64,000 nt of DNA from Mycobacterium sp. IS-836 (GCF_001954275.1 NZ_MBEU01000030.1:48608-112607); one strand, 5' to 3'. Numbered from the stretch's first letter, positions 55,383 through 64,000 are shown. The notes: a model not told the origin generated them from the sequence alone. Program-made: numbers and translations.

Positions 55383-56168
55383 CCCCAGCGCCGGCGCCTC
55401 TTCCCGATAGCGGTCGACCCACTCGTCGGAGCGCTGATTGGCCTGCCGTTCCAGCATCGGCGGGGGAGCCAGCTTCGGATCCTGTCCGAGGGCGATGAGA
55501 ATGTCGGCGACGATCGAAGTCAGGTTGCGCCACAGCACCGGGTAGGAGATGTCGATCGGTTCAATGGCTTCCTCGGCGAACCAAGCGCGCCAGCTCGTTT
55601 CCTGGCCCCGCAGGTTCCTGACGATGTGTGCGATGGCGCCCGCGTGATAGTCGGCTCGCGAGTCGCGCTCGGGGTCCGGCCGGCCCCGCCACACCTGGGT
55701 CTGCACGGCGCGCCAGAACGACACCGCCTGCGACACCACGTCCGGTCGATAGACGTGCACGTAGACCGGCTCGCTGCCGATCACATCGCGGATCGCCGCG
55801 CCCAGGGTGTCACCCGAGCGGTCCGGGAGCTTAGCCGCGCGCTCCAGCAACAGCGGCGTCTGGTTCCACATCAGCTTGCCGCCCCAGATGCCGTTGGGCG
55901 TACGGCCGGAACTACGGATGTGCTCGCGCCACGCCTCCGGCGTCGCGGGGTCCGGGGTGCCGGGAACAAGCGGATCGAGCAGTCGCAGGATCGACTCGTC
56001 CTCGGCATCGGCGAACCACTGCCGGGGCTGGGGCGCCATGCCGGTGGACGGCAGGTATTGGAAAAACTCTTGCGGTTCCCCGGCGCATCCGGTCGCGCGC
56101 AGCGATTCCACCAGCAGGGTGCTGCCGCTGCGCTGTGTGGCGAGTACCAGATAGGACGTCGCGGACAT
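55371..56168 (-). CDS. Stf0-family sulfotransferase
   Basis: A 265-residue PAPS-dependent sulfotransferase. The 5'-phosphosulfate loop is [14 protein letters not shown] at the N-terminus; the 3'-phosphate-binding part is [19 protein letters not shown]. Stf0 of mycobacteria sulfates trehalose in sulfolipid-type pathways, but substrate choice varies. ATG at 56168 fits the domain start. It lies 66 bp downstream of the sulfatase on the same strand, pairing sulfate addition with removal. Corresponds to Rv0295c. Confidence 0.88.
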   Translation of the reverse strand: MSATSYLVLATQRSGSTLLVESLRATGCAGEPQEFFQYLPSTGMAPQPRQWFADAEDESILRLLDPLVPGTPDPATPEAWREHIRSSGRTPNGIWGGKLMWNQTPLLLERAAKLPDRSGDTLGAAIRDVIGSEPVYVHVYRPDVVSQAVSFWRAVQTQVWRGRPDPERDSRADYHAGAIAHIVRNLRGQETSWRAWFAEEAIEPIDISYPVLWRNLTSIVADILIALGQDPKLAPPPMLERQANQRSDEWVDRYREEAPALGLPT

Positions 56169-56234
56169 CGGATTAGCCTACCGCGCAACTCATTGCGGCA
56201 GAATCGCCGCGAATTAGCTTCACGCTGAACGCAA

Positions 56235-57626
56235 CTATTGCTCGGGCGGCGCTGCCTCTTCCTCGACACCGCGGTCGACGGCGATCGCCGAGCGGCTGGT
56301 GGGCGCCCTGTGATGGATCCGTAGATATGTCTCGGTATAGCGCTGCGCGATGCGGGTGCCGGCGAAGTCCGAAGGAATGACGTCTCCGGTTCGTTGGCGC
56401 CAATCATGCAGGCGCACAGCCAGATCGGACGCGATCACCTCCATCCCGGTGCCGCCACCGGTCAGCAAGTTGACCGTCTCGGTGGGGTCCGCGCGCAGAT
56501 CGTAGAGTTCGCGCTGCGGACGCGGCGCCTTGACGAAGGGCGCGACGGCTATGCCGGACGGGCTTTCCTCGATGTCCCACGGCAGGTCCAGCACCGGCCG
56601 CGGCACGTAGTTCTCGATGTAGCTGTATTCCTTTGTGCGAATTGCGCGGATCGGGTCGAAGGAGTCGTGATAGGTCTTCATCGTGTAGACGTGGTCGCGC
56701 ACGGGGTCGGCGTGGTTGTCCGGGGTGAGCAGGGCGTGCGCGTGCGATACGCCGTCGACTTCGGCCGGGATGTCGAGGCCCAGCAGGTCCAGCAGGGTGG
56801 GGACCAGGTCCACGCCGCTGAACAATTCGTCGTAGACCCGCGGCGCGATGTTCCGGTTGGTGGGCGGGCGGATCATCATGGCGATGCCCGTTCCGGCGTC
56901 GTACAGAGTGGATTTGGCGCGCGGGAACGCCGCGCCGTGATCGGTCAGGAACACCACCCAGGTGTTGGCGTCCAGTCCGGTCTCGGCCAGCGTGTCCAGG
57001 AGCTCGCCCACCGCGGCGTCCGCGGTGGCGATGGATCCGTAAAAGTCCGCGAGATCCTGGCGTACCTCGGGAGTGTCCGGCAGGTAGTCGGGCAGGTCGA
57101 CGGCGGCGCGGTCGGCCGGCGCATAGCGATCGCGCGAGAAGGGCCGGTGGGTTTCAAAGAACCCGGCCGTCAACAAGAACGGTTGCTCGGATAGCGCCGG
57201 CGCGCCCTGATGCAGCCAGTCCCGGACCCTGTCCACCACGTATTCGCAGTAGGAGTTCGACACGTCGAATTCGTCGAACCCGAGGCGCTTCGGATACGAC
57301 GTCTCGTGCTGCATACCGAAAAGCGCTGAGTACCAACCCGATCCGGACAATATCTGGGGAAGGGTGCGGACTCCGCTGCGGTACTCCCAGCCGTGGTGGG
57401 CCAGGCCGACGAGCCCGTTGCTCTGCGGGTAGCGCCCGGTGAACAGCGATCCCCGAGACGGCGAGCACAGCGGCGCGGTGGCGTGGGCGCGGGTAAACAG
57501 GATGCCCTCGGCGGCAAGTTTGTCCAGGCGTGGGCTGGACACATCCGGGTTGCCGTAGGCGCCGAGGTGGCGTCCGAGGTCGTGCCAATGCACGATCAGG
57601 ACGTTCTCGCCCGTCGACTCCGTCAC
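56235..57626 (-). CDS. Type I sulfatase (Rv0296c-like)
   Basis: A 463-residue alkaline-phosphatase-superfamily sulfatase. The formylglycine Cys54 is in LCSPSRGSLFTG, a full C-x-S-R motif; metal ligands include Asp16 near the N-terminus and the Asp-His of LTDHGAAF. The N-terminal motif is HWHDLGRH rather than the usual DD, a small departure. It needs a formylglycine-generating enzyme encoded elsewhere. GTG overlaps the bluB stop by 4 bp, so translation is coupled. The open frame continues upstream inside bluB but is not homologous. Confidence 0.88.
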   Translation of the reverse strand: MTESTGENVLIVHWHDLGRHLGAYGNPDVSSPRLDKLAAEGILFTRAHATAPLCSPSRGSLFTGRYPQSNGLVGLAHHGWEYRSGVRTLPQILSGSGWYSALFGMQHETSYPKRLGFDEFDVSNSYCEYVVDRVRDWLHQGAPALSEQPFLLTAGFFETHRPFSRDRYAPADRAAVDLPDYLPDTPEVRQDLADFYGSIATADAAVGELLDTLAETGLDANTWVVFLTDHGAAFPRAKSTLYDAGTGIAMMIRPPTNRNIAPRVYDELFSGVDLVPTLLDLLGLDIPAEVDGVSHAHALLTPDNHADPVRDHVYTMKTYHDSFDPIRAIRTKEYSYIENYVPRPVLDLPWDIEESPSGIAVAPFVKAPRPQRELYDLRADPTETVNLLTGGGTGMEVIASDLAVRLHDWRQRTGDVIPSDFAGTRIAQRYTETYLRIHHRAPTSRSAIAVDRGVEEEAAPPEQ

Positions 57627-58300
57627 ATCGTCACCGCGCCGTTGTCCCGCGCCGGCTGGCCCCAGTGGTTTTCGGAGACGAACTCCGACAGCGGCCGCCC
57701 GACGGTCCAGCCGTCCAGTTCCAACGCCGGGCGGTCGGGAAATTCGGGCACCGGGCCCAGGCACAGGATGGCCACCGGTTCGGCGTCGTCGGGCATGCCC
57801 AGCAGGTCCGCCAACCGGCGCGGCTCGAACAGGGAGACCCAGCCCATGCCGAGGCCTTCCGAGCGGGCCGCCAGCCACAGGTTCTGGATTGCGCACGACA
57901 CCGACGCGAGATCCATCTGCGGCAACGTCCGCCGGCCGAAGATGTGCCGACCACGGTCGTCACCCAGCGCGACCACGAAAAGCTCGGCGCAGTCCAGGAT
58001 GCCCTCGACCTTGAGCGCCAGAAACTCCTCGCCCCGCTCTCCCAGGGCGGCGGCGGTGCGCGGGCGCTCCTCGTCGACGAGCGCGTGAATGCGCCTTCGC
58101 AGCAGGTCATCGGTGATCCGGATGAAGCGCCACGGCTGCATGAGGCCGACACTAGGCGCGGCATGCGCCGCCTGCAGCAGACGAACCAGCACGTCATGGG
58201 GCACCACGCCGCCCCGTACGAACCGGCGCATGTCGCGGCGCTCGGAGATCACCCGGTACACGGCACGGCGCTCCTGCGGATTGAATGCGTGATCACTCAC
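57623..58300 (-). CDS. bluB: 5,6-dimethylbenzimidazole synthase BluB
   Basis: A 225-residue nitroreductase-fold enzyme. The BluB signatures SERRDMRRF (residues 19-27), AAPSVGLMQPWRFI (47-60) and EGLGMGWVSLFEP are all present. It cannibalises reduced FMN with O2 to make the lower ligand of vitamin B12. GTG giving VSDHAFNPQ is the start. Its stop overlaps the sulfatase start, an unexpected pairing. Corresponds to Rv0306, which as I recall lies on the opposite strand and about ten genes away in H37Rv. Confidence 0.88.
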   Translation of the reverse strand: MSDHAFNPQERRAVYRVISERRDMRRFVRGGVVPHDVLVRLLQAAHAAPSVGLMQPWRFIRITDDLLRRRIHALVDEERPRTAAALGERGEEFLALKVEGILDCAELFVVALGDDRGRHIFGRRTLPQMDLASVSCAIQNLWLAARSEGLGMGWVSLFEPRRLADLLGMPDDAEPVAILCLGPVPEFPDRPALELDGWTVGRPLSEFVSENHWGQPARDNGAVTM

Positions 58301-58367
58301 ACGGCCATCGTAAGAATCGCGGCGGAGGAAAATGCTTCGGAGCGGTTCGTCACGAAGGGAGTGTCGC

Positions 58368-58661
58368 GTGAAGCTTTCCGGTAATTTCCCCGCATTCGAG
58401 CAGCTGCCCACCGACGGCAGCGTCGCAGGTGGCTACGGCCAGCCGTACCAGACGCCCGACGGCGCCACGGTGATCCCGGTGGCCAAACCGGTCGGTGTGT
58501 TCGTGATCCGCGGCGGCGAGGCGCGCTGGGTGGCGGCCGTGGATTCCAACCGGGTCGCGCTGATCGGAGTGCTTACCGGCCTGTTGGCGGCGGTGATCGC
58601 CAGCTTGGCGGTGCTCCGGCAGCCGCCCTGGCCCCGGATCACGCTCACGGACTATAAGTGA
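58368..58661 (+). CDS. Hypothetical single-pass membrane protein
   Basis: A 97-residue protein. A polar N-terminal half with GGYGQPYQTPDGATVIPVAK is followed by one hydrophobic helix at about 65-82 and a short tail. No family recognised. GTG start with AAGGGAG upstream; divergent from bluB and overlapping the convergent Rv0307c-like gene by 17 bp. Confidence 0.65.
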   Translation: MKLSGNFPAFEQLPTDGSVAGGYGQPYQTPDGATVIPVAKPVGVFVIRGGEARWVAAVDSNRVALIGVLTGLLAAVIASLAVLRQPPWPRITLTDYK

Positions 58662-59127
58662 CGCCGACCGCCCGAATGACGTATTCGGCCGGCACGTCGA
58701 AGGCCAGCGACCGCAGCGGCAGCACGTCGAGGACGTCCTCCGGGATGGTCGCCTTGTAGTGCAGCTCGAGTTCGCCGCTGAACTTCGGGTCGACTTCGGC
58801 GACATCGAGGTTGACCTCCAATCCGGTCGCCGAAATCTCGGCCTTCGCCGCGCCCGTCTGGGGAGCGTCCCAGCGCACGTCGACGGTCGGACCGGCCAGC
58901 TTCGGCAGCATTGACAACGTCGCCAGCACCCGCTCCGACGTGAACACCAGCGAGCCCGAGTAGCTGGCCACGCTGTGCGGCAACCGCGCGCCCGGTATCA
59001 CGCCGCTGAACCGCCGGGTCACCGCGACGTAGTCGGCGAGATAGATGAGGCCCTCCGCTTCGACCTGAGCGTGCAGGTCTTCGGGTAGCTTGCCGATGCC
59101 GAACAACCTCCGGACAAAGACCGCCAT
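58645..59127 (-). CDS. Conserved hypothetical protein (Rv0307c-like)
   Basis: A 160-residue soluble protein rich in beta strands (SLVFTSERVLATLSML, VDVRWDAPQTGAAKAEIS, SGELELHYKATIPED). No signal peptide and no catalytic motif. The ATG giving MAVFVRRLFG sets the length I recall for Rv0307c; 32 further upstream codons are open but unconserved. Function unknown. Confidence 0.75.
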   Translation of the reverse strand: MAVFVRRLFGIGKLPEDLHAQVEAEGLIYLADYVAVTRRFSGVIPGARLPHSVASYSGSLVFTSERVLATLSMLPKLAGPTVDVRWDAPQTGAAKAEISATGLEVNLDVAEVDPKFSGELELHYKATIPEDVLDVLPLRSLAFDVPAEYVIRAVGVTYSP

Positions 59128-59267
59128 GACGCCAGTATGACTCGGTATGGCCCGCGCGTCTTGGCCGCCGGTGCCCACGCTCGGCGCCGGTTGATCACGC
59201 CAGGGTGACACAATCGGGCCCAAAACTTAACTTGACCTGGGGTTGCCGCCACCTGACCATTGACTCC

Positions 59268-59921
59268 ATGCGCCGACTGCTAGCTTTGCTGTGCGCCGCG
59301 GCGTGCGTGATATGTGCGTCGGTATTCCTCGCGCCGGTGAGCGGCGCGGCCACCCCCTGGTTCGCCAACTCGGTTGGCAATGCCACACAAGTGGTTTCGG
59401 TGGTGAGCACCGGCGGTTCGAACGCGACGATGGACGTCTGGCAACGCACCGCCGCCGGCTGGCAGGACCTGCGGAGCGGCATTCCCACCCACGTCGGCTC
59501 GGCGGGCATGGCGCCGCAGGCCAAGAGCGGGGTTCCGGCCACCCCGATGGGCGTCTACTCCCTCGACTCCGCTTTCGGCACGGCGCCGAATCCGGGCACC
59601 GGTCTGCCGTACACGCAGGTCGGACCGAACCACTGGTGGAGCGGCGACGACCACAGCCCCACGTTCAACTCCATGCAGGTCTGCCAGAAGTCGCAGTGCC
59701 CGTTCAACACGGCCGACAGCGAGAACCTGGAAATCCCGCAGTACAAGCACGCGGTTGTGATGGGCGTCAACAAGAACAAGGTTCCCGGCGGCGGCGCGGC
59801 GTTCTTCTTCCACACCACCGATGGTGGACCCACCGAGGGCTGCGTCGCGATCGACGACGCGCAGCTGGTGTCGATCATGAAATGGCTGCAACCCGGCGCG
59901 GTAATCGCGATTACGAAATAG
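59268..59921 (+). CDS. Exported YkuD-like protein (Rv0309-like)
   Basis: A 217-residue exported protein with a signal peptide of about 28 residues (MRRLLALLC, cleavage near SGAA-TP). The C-terminal domain resembles the L,D-transpeptidase YkuD fold, with HTTDGGPTEGC holding His182 and Cys192 where the family has H...S-x-G-C; the Ser is replaced by Thr. It may act on peptidoglycan outside the membrane or have lost activity. Start at the Met before the signal peptide. Confidence 0.82.
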   Translation: MRRLLALLCAAACVICASVFLAPVSGAATPWFANSVGNATQVVSVVSTGGSNATMDVWQRTAAGWQDLRSGIPTHVGSAGMAPQAKSGVPATPMGVYSLDSAFGTAPNPGTGLPYTQVGPNHWWSGDDHSPTFNSMQVCQKSQCPFNTADSENLEIPQYKHAVVMGVNKNKVPGGGAAFFFHTTDGGPTEGCVAIDDAQLVSIMKWLQPGAVIAITK

Positions 59922-59928
59922 TCGGGCT

Positions 59929-60402
59929 TTATGTCGCCAGCGCGCGGCCGGGCTTGATCTTAAAGTCCATGCCCTCCAACGACATTGTGGCGTCGTAGGT
60001 CCTGTCGTAACCGGTTCCGCTGATCTTCCAACCGGCATCGGTGCGCCGGTAGGTGTCGCGGTAGAAGGCGGCGCCGATCAGCATGAAGTTGAGGTCGGCG
60101 ACGATGACCCGGTCTTGGAGATACCAGCTGCCCGTGGCGGTGTCGCCGTCCACGGTGATGTCCGGATGGGTCACCCGGTGCTCGGTGATGACGTTGAGGG
60201 GCAGCGATGTCCGCATGTACTCGACGAGGTCGGCGCGGTTGGTGAAGTGCAGTTCGTTGCCGATCGACGGGCCGTAGTCGGCCGTGATGTCCTCGGCCAG
60301 TGTGTCCGCGAAGTCGTCCCAATGCTTGGTGTCCAGCGCACGCAGGTAGCGGTATTTGACTTGCTTGATGGCTTCGATGTCCGCGAAGTCTTGAGGGGTC
60401 AT
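59929..60402 (-). CDS. SnoaL/NTF2-fold protein (Rv0310c-like)
   Basis: A 157-residue NTF2-like protein of the SnoaL_4 type. It opens DFADIEAIKQVKYRYLRALD, typical of nuclear-transport-factor-fold dehydratases and ring-hydroxylating small subunits, and carries HRVTHPDITVDGDTATGSWY and the ending GYDRTYDAT. Enzyme or ligand binder of unknown substrate. A GTG start 18 bp upstream would overlap the TetR gene by 14 bp and is possible. Same strand as and directly after that TetR, so likely cotranscribed. Confidence 0.82.
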   Translation of the reverse strand: MTPQDFADIEAIKQVKYRYLRALDTKHWDDFADTLAEDITADYGPSIGNELHFTNRADLVEYMRTSLPLNVITEHRVTHPDITVDGDTATGSWYLQDRVIVADLNFMLIGAAFYRDTYRRTDAGWKISGTGYDRTYDATMSLEGMDFKIKPGRALAT

Positions 60403-60406
60403 CCCG

Positions 60407-61027
60407 TCATTGCAGCACACGGGTGACCATGTCGATCAGGGCGCGTCGTTCCAGGCTCCAATCGATGGGCGTGCCGGTGATCATCTGCGCCAGCACCACA
60501 CCCCGCAGCGCGGCCCAGATCACCTCGGCCACACCGGCATTCGCGGGATCCTCGGTGATCAGCCGGCCGAGTTGGCCGATCGCGGAGTTCATCTCGAGCA
60601 GATGCCGCCGCGAGGATTCGCCCGGGCCGCCGCGCGTCACCCGCAGAATCTCGAAGGCGGCCATCGAAGTGGGGCTGCTGTAACAGCTCCACGCGGTGTC
60701 GACGACGACTTCGATGCGCTCGCGCAGCGGCAGCTCGCTGACGTCCGCCGACGACAGGCTCTCGATCAGTCTGTCCACTCCGTCGTCGACGACGGCCATC
60801 AACAGGCCGTGGCGGTCGCCGAAGTGGTACTGGATGACCCCCCACGTCACGCCCGCGCGTTCGGCCACGTGCTTGGCGGTGGCCGCGGCGAAGCCCTCCT
60901 CCACGATGCAGCGGACCGTCTCGTCGATGATCTTCGCGCGGGTATCGTCGCCGCGTTTGCGCGGCGCGGTGGTGCGCCGGGTGGGACCGACCGTGCGCCC
61001 GGTTGTCTGGCCTGCGGCAATGGACAT
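60407..61027 (-). CDS. TetR-family regulator
   Basis: A 206-residue TetR regulator with the HTH in IVEEGFAAATAKHVAERAGV then TWGVIQYHFGDRHGLLMAVV. It is the first gene of a two-gene unit with the SnoaL-fold protein and is divergent from the Rv0311-like gene. A 17-bp palindrome lies 4 bp before its ATG, the natural place for autoregulation. I do not recall a TetR at this place in H37Rv. Confidence 0.87.
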   Translation of the reverse strand: MSIAAGQTTGRTVGPTRRTTAPRKRGDDTRAKIIDETVRCIVEEGFAAATAKHVAERAGVTWGVIQYHFGDRHGLLMAVVDDGVDRLIESLSSADVSELPLRERIEVVVDTAWSCYSSPTSMAAFEILRVTRGGPGESSRRHLLEMNSAIGQLGRLITEDPANAGVAEVIWAALRGVVLAQMITGTPIDWSLERRALIDMVTRVLQ

Positions 61028-61031
61028 TGTT

Positions 61032-61048
61032 GACTTTATAACATAGTC
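61032..61048. promoter_or_regulatory. Operator-like palindrome between TetR and Rv0311-like genes
   Basis: GACT-TTATAACAT-AGTC: 4-bp outer arms and a largely symmetric AT-rich centre, 17 bp long. It is 17 bp from the GTG of the rightward gene and 4 bp from the TetR ATG. Size and position fit a TetR operator. Confidence 0.5.
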
Positions 61049-61065
61049 GAGTCTATTTTTGGGCG

Positions 61066-62292
61066 GTGAGCGGATCCCGATACGCGTCGTTGTCGCGCGA
61101 GCAGCTGACCGTCCTGGTTCCCGAGCTGCTCCTGATCGGGCACATGATCGACCGTTCCGGGATGGCCTGGTGCATCAATGCGTTCGGCCGCGAGGAGATG
61201 GTGCAGATCGCCATCGAGGAGTGGGCGGGCGCCAGCCCGATCTACACCAAGCGGATGCAGCGCGCGCTGAACTACGAGGGCGACGACGTGCCCACCATCT
61301 TCAAGGGCCTGCAGCTCGACATCGGCGCCCCGCCGCAATTCATGGATTTCCGCTACACCATTCACGACCGCTGGCACGGCGAATTTCAACTCGACCACTG
61401 CGGCGCCCTGCTCGACGTGGAGCCGATGGGCGAGGAATACGTGTTCGGGATGTGCCACACCATCGAGGACCCGACGTTCGACGCCACCGCGGTGGCGACC
61501 AACCCCCGCGCGCAGATGCGCCCCATCCACCGGCCGCCGCGGGTTCCCGCGGATCGTCATCCACATTGTGCGTGGACGGTGATCATCGACGGGTCCTATC
61601 CCGAGGCCAAGAGCATTCCGGCATTGGACATCGTCCGTCAAACCCGCGCTGCGACATGGGAACTCGACCCCATCGATCGATCCGACGAGGGCCAGCCGGA
61701 TTACTCCGGTGCGCTGCTGTCCGACTTCGACTTCGCCGCGTTCTCTCACTCGGCGCTGGTCCGGATGGCCGACGAGATCTGCCTGCAGATGCACCTGCTG
61801 TACCTGTCGTTCGCGGTCGCGGTGCGGGCACGCGCGGCCGACAACGCCGAAGCCGTGTCCATCGGCACCCGCGGCCTGATCGGCCTGGCCGGGCTGGCCG
61901 CGGAGCGGATCCATCGCGCGCTCGGGTTACCCGACGGGGTCGACGGGGCGATGCGGGTTCTCGAGCTGCACCCGCTGATGAACCCGGCAGGCTATGTCGT
62001 GGCGGAGACCGACGCTAACCGCCTGGCCGTGCACGCCTCGCCGGCACACGACGACGGCGCCTGGATATCGCTGTGCTCACCCGGATCCGCGCAGCCGCTG
62101 CAAGCGATTGCGACGGCCGTGAATCCGCGGCTCGCCGTTGAGGTTTGCGGCACCGATACCGACTGGATCGCGGAAGTGATTGAAACCGACACGCCCGCAG
62201 CCGAACTGCCAGAGGTATCGGTGGCGAAGGTCAGTCGCGGAGCGTCATTCCAGTTCGAGCCGAGGCGTTCGCTGCCGCTGACGGTGGTGTGA
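61066..62292 (+). CDS. Conserved hypothetical protein (Rv0311-like)
   Basis: A 408-residue soluble protein without signal peptide. The N-terminal 165 residues read LVPELLLIGHMIDRSGMAWC and carry several His and Cys (RYTIHDRWHGEF, DHCGALLD, MCHTIEDP). The C-terminal half is helical, then beta-rich (TDWIAEVIETD). I do not recognise a family with certainty. GTG start with a poor ribosome-binding site. Likely regulated by the divergent TetR through the palindrome before it. Terminator follows. Confidence 0.75.
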   Translation: MSGSRYASLSREQLTVLVPELLLIGHMIDRSGMAWCINAFGREEMVQIAIEEWAGASPIYTKRMQRALNYEGDDVPTIFKGLQLDIGAPPQFMDFRYTIHDRWHGEFQLDHCGALLDVEPMGEEYVFGMCHTIEDPTFDATAVATNPRAQMRPIHRPPRVPADRHPHCAWTVIIDGSYPEAKSIPALDIVRQTRAATWELDPIDRSDEGQPDYSGALLSDFDFAAFSHSALVRMADEICLQMHLLYLSFAVAVRARAADNAEAVSIGTRGLIGLAGLAAERIHRALGLPDGVDGAMRVLELHPLMNPAGYVVAETDANRLAVHASPAHDDGAWISLCSPGSAQPLQAIATAVNPRLAVEVCGTDTDWIAEVIETDTPAAELPEVSVAKVSRGASFQFEPRRSLPLTVV

Positions 62293-62299
62293 CTTCACG

Positions 62300-62318
62300 C
62301 CCCTTGTCAAGGGGTTTT
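62300..62318 (+). terminator. Terminator of the Rv0311-like gene
   Basis: CCCCTT (62300-62305) and AAGGGG (62309-62314) with a 3-nt loop, then TTTT. Short but classical, 8 bp after the stop codon. Confidence 0.7.
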
Positions 62319-62446
62319 CGGTACCGCTTCGGTGACACAACCGCATCGAGCGTATACCAATGGCATTGCAAGCCATCTGCTTTGAGCGTGTCCACGGCTA
62401 AGGTTAACGCTGGCCACCGACCCCTATAGACGAAAGTTTTCGATCT

Positions 62447-64000
62447 ATGTACGACCCGCTCGGGTTGTCGATCGGGACCACAAACCTGGTCGCCGCCAGT
62501 AACGGAAGTCCACCGGTTTCACGCCGCGCTGTGCTCACGCTGTATCCGCACTGCGCGCCGAAAATCGGTCTGCTCGACGACAATCTGCCGTTGAGCGAAC
62601 AAGGCGTGCTCATGCGCGGCTTCGTGGAGCGGGTCGGTGATTCGGTGGCGCTCGTCTCCCCCGACGGGTCCGCTCACGACCCGGACCTGTTGTTGGTCGA
62701 GGCCCTGGACGCGATGGTGCTCGCCGCCGGTGCGGACGCGGCCTCCTCGGAGATCTCCATTGCGGTTCCGGCATATTGGCAGCCGTCGACGGTGCAGGCG
62801 CTGCGTGACGGGCTACGAACGCATCTGGGCTTCGTCCGCAGCGGCGTGGCGCCCCGGTTGGTCTCGGACACGATCGCGTCGTTGACGGCCGCGAACGCTG
62901 AGCTGTGCCTCGCGGCGACCGGTGTGGTCGGGCTGCTCGATTTCGGCGGATCCGGCACGTCCGCGACGTTGGTGAGCATCGCCGGCGATTTCGAACCCGT
63001 CAGTCCCACATTGCGTTACGCAGAGTTCTCCGGCGACGAGATCGATCAGGCGCTGTTGCTTCGGGTCTTCGAGGAACTCGGACACGGCAGCGGTATCGAC
63101 CCCGCCAGCACCGCGGCCGTCGGCCAACTCGGCCTGCTCAGCGAGCAATGCCGCGTGGCCAAGGAGCGGCTGTCCACCGAGACGGTGATCGAATTCGGCG
63201 CCGAGCTCGGTGGCCGCCGATGCAGCATGAGGCTCACTCGCGACGAGCTGGGCGACCTGATACAGGATCGCCTGAGCGGATTCATCTATGCGTTCGACGA
63301 CATGCTGGCCCGGCAGGGCAAGAGCTGGACGGACCTCGCGGCGGTGGTCACCGTCGGTGGCGGCGCCAGCATTCCGCTTGTCACCGAGCGCCTTTCGGTG
63401 CATTCCCGCCGACCGGTCGTCACACCGTCGCAGCCGGCGGTCGCCGCGGCGGCCGGCGCTTTGATGTTGGCTTCCCGGGGTGAGGAAGTGGAGCTCCGTA
63501 CGCGCACATCCTTCGGCCTGCTCACCACGTCTGCGGGCGGCGACGTCACCGAACTCGCGGCCGGCGACGTGCTGGTGATCGACCACGACGCGATGACGGA
63601 TCGCGAGTTGGCTTGGTCTCAAACCGAATATCCCGGCGATGTGCGGTTGCCGTACACGCCGGCCGCCTACGACGAGGATGGCCCGTCCGGCTGGTCGATG
63701 CGTCTCAACGTGATCGAACCGCCTCCAGAACGACCCTGGCGGCGATTCCGGCTGTCCCAGTTGATCATTGGGCTATCCGCCCTGGTGGCCATGACCGCGG
63801 TCGGCGGCGTGGCCTACTCGCTGACGGGCATCGAACACCGGCAGGCACCGCCGGCGCCCAGCGTCGCACCGGCGCCGCCGGTCGTCAGCCCCCTGGTGCC
63901 GAGGCCGCTTCCCCCGCCGCCCACCGAGGTAGCCGGTGATGAGGAAATCGATACGGACACATTTATAGAGCGGGTCGGCGCGCTTGAGGCCACCAGCACC
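62447..64000 (+). CDS. Hsp70/actin-fold domain protein with transmembrane helix and proline-rich tail (Rv0312-like, partial)
   Basis: 518 residues are visible; the frame runs off the window end. Residues about 1-345 show an actin/Hsp70-type ATPase fold with phosphate loops LSIGTTNLVAASNG and GLLDFGGSGTSATLV, and AVVTVGGGASIPLVTERL as the adenosine motif. One transmembrane helix lies at about 438-458 (LIIGLSALVAMTAVGG), followed by a Pro-rich segment (PAPSVAPAPPVVSPLVPRPL). The layout, cytosolic ATPase and exported Pro-rich tail, fits Rv0312. Function unknown. ATG at 62447 is the only good start. Confidence 0.85.
   Translation, partial: MYDPLGLSIGTTNLVAASNGSPPVSRRAVLTLYPHCAPKIGLLDDNLPLSEQGVLMRGFVERVGDSVALVSPDGSAHDPDLLLVEALDAMVLAAGADAASSEISIAVPAYWQPSTVQALRDGLRTHLGFVRSGVAPRLVSDTIASLTAANAELCLAATGVVGLLDFGGSGTSATLVSIAGDFEPVSPTLRYAEFSGDEIDQALLLRVFEELGHGSGIDPASTAAVGQLGLLSEQCRVAKERLSTETVIEFGAELGGRRCSMRLTRDELGDLIQDRLSGFIYAFDDMLARQGKSWTDLAAVVTVGGGASIPLVTERLSVHSRRPVVTPSQPAVAAAAGALMLASRGEEVELRTRTSFGLLTTSAGGDVTELAAGDVLVIDHDAMTDRELAWSQTEYPGDVRLPYTPAAYDEDGPSGWSMRLNVIEPPPERPWRRFRLSQLIIGLSALVAMTAVGGVAYSLTGIEHRQAPPAPSVAPAPPVVSPLVPRPLPPPPTEVAGDEEIDTDTFIERVGALEATST

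Overview
The window is chromosomal DNA of a mycobacterium, most likely a slow-growing non-tuberculous species. It is GC-rich apart from one short AT-rich patch. Gene order follows, from recall and without any search, the M. tuberculosis H37Rv segment from fadA2 (Rv0243) to Rv0312, and it contains a complete ESX-3 type VII secretion locus with PE/PPE genes. I cannot name the species.

Layout. (1) 1-5300: fadA2 and fadE5 (fatty-acid oxidation) face each other across a hairpin-rich gap; then a 2-oxoglutarate/Fe(II) dioxygenase and a flavin reductase. (2) 5300-9215: a leftward succinate dehydrogenase (Sdh1-type) operon. (3) 9327-10635: a PEP-mutase/isocitrate-lyase-fold enzyme and a small heat-shock gene with a HspR-type operator inside a SigE/SigH-like promoter. 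(4) 10850-17648: nitrite/nitrate assimilation: nirB, nirD, then leftward narK-type transporter, the HemD-like/winged-helix regulator NnaR, a sirohydrochlorin chelatase and a TetR C-terminal-domain protein. (5) 17911-21199: an aac(2')-type acetyltransferase, two 5-oxoprolinase subunits and a ferric-siderophore-binding lipoprotein. (6) 21256-26117: a TetR gene, a primase-polymerase (LigD PolDom-like), fadD2, and a small ribbon-helix-helix-like gene divergent from a secreted Gly/Trp-rich protein. The latter two are separated by an AT-rich spacer with TCAGTA repeats at 8-bp spacing. (7) 26296-34143: a two-domain acyl-CoA dehydrogenase (fadE6) behind a TetR-hydrolase-dehydrogenase operon, a glyoxalase-fold protein, a membrane protein, another TetR and a DUF2236 protein. 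(8) 34226-53274: PPE, methyltransferase and second PPE, then eccA3-eccB3-eccC3-PE-PPE-esxG-esxH-espG3-eccD3-mycP3-eccE3. (9) 53261-64000: alpha/beta hydrolase, methyltransferase (tam), Stf0 sulfotransferase, sulfatase, bluB, several small proteins, a TetR, and an actin-fold/proline-rich membrane protein cut by the window end.

How it works together. NarK imports nitrate/nitrite; NirBD reduces nitrite with siroheme, whose last step is served by the chelatase; NnaR is the likely regulator. ESX-3 exports EsxG/EsxH and PE/PPE proteins for iron and zinc homeostasis. Zur-like and IdeR-like boxes stand before eccA3, and a Zur-like box before the first PPE. The most unusual features are the RHH gene with its repeat-bearing spacer, a short ORF with a strong ribosome-binding site lying between the Zur and IdeR boxes before eccA3, a 12-codon mini-ORF coupled to eccD3, an extra PPE gene beside eccA3, and a TetR-type effector domain lacking its DNA-binding half inside the nitrite cluster.
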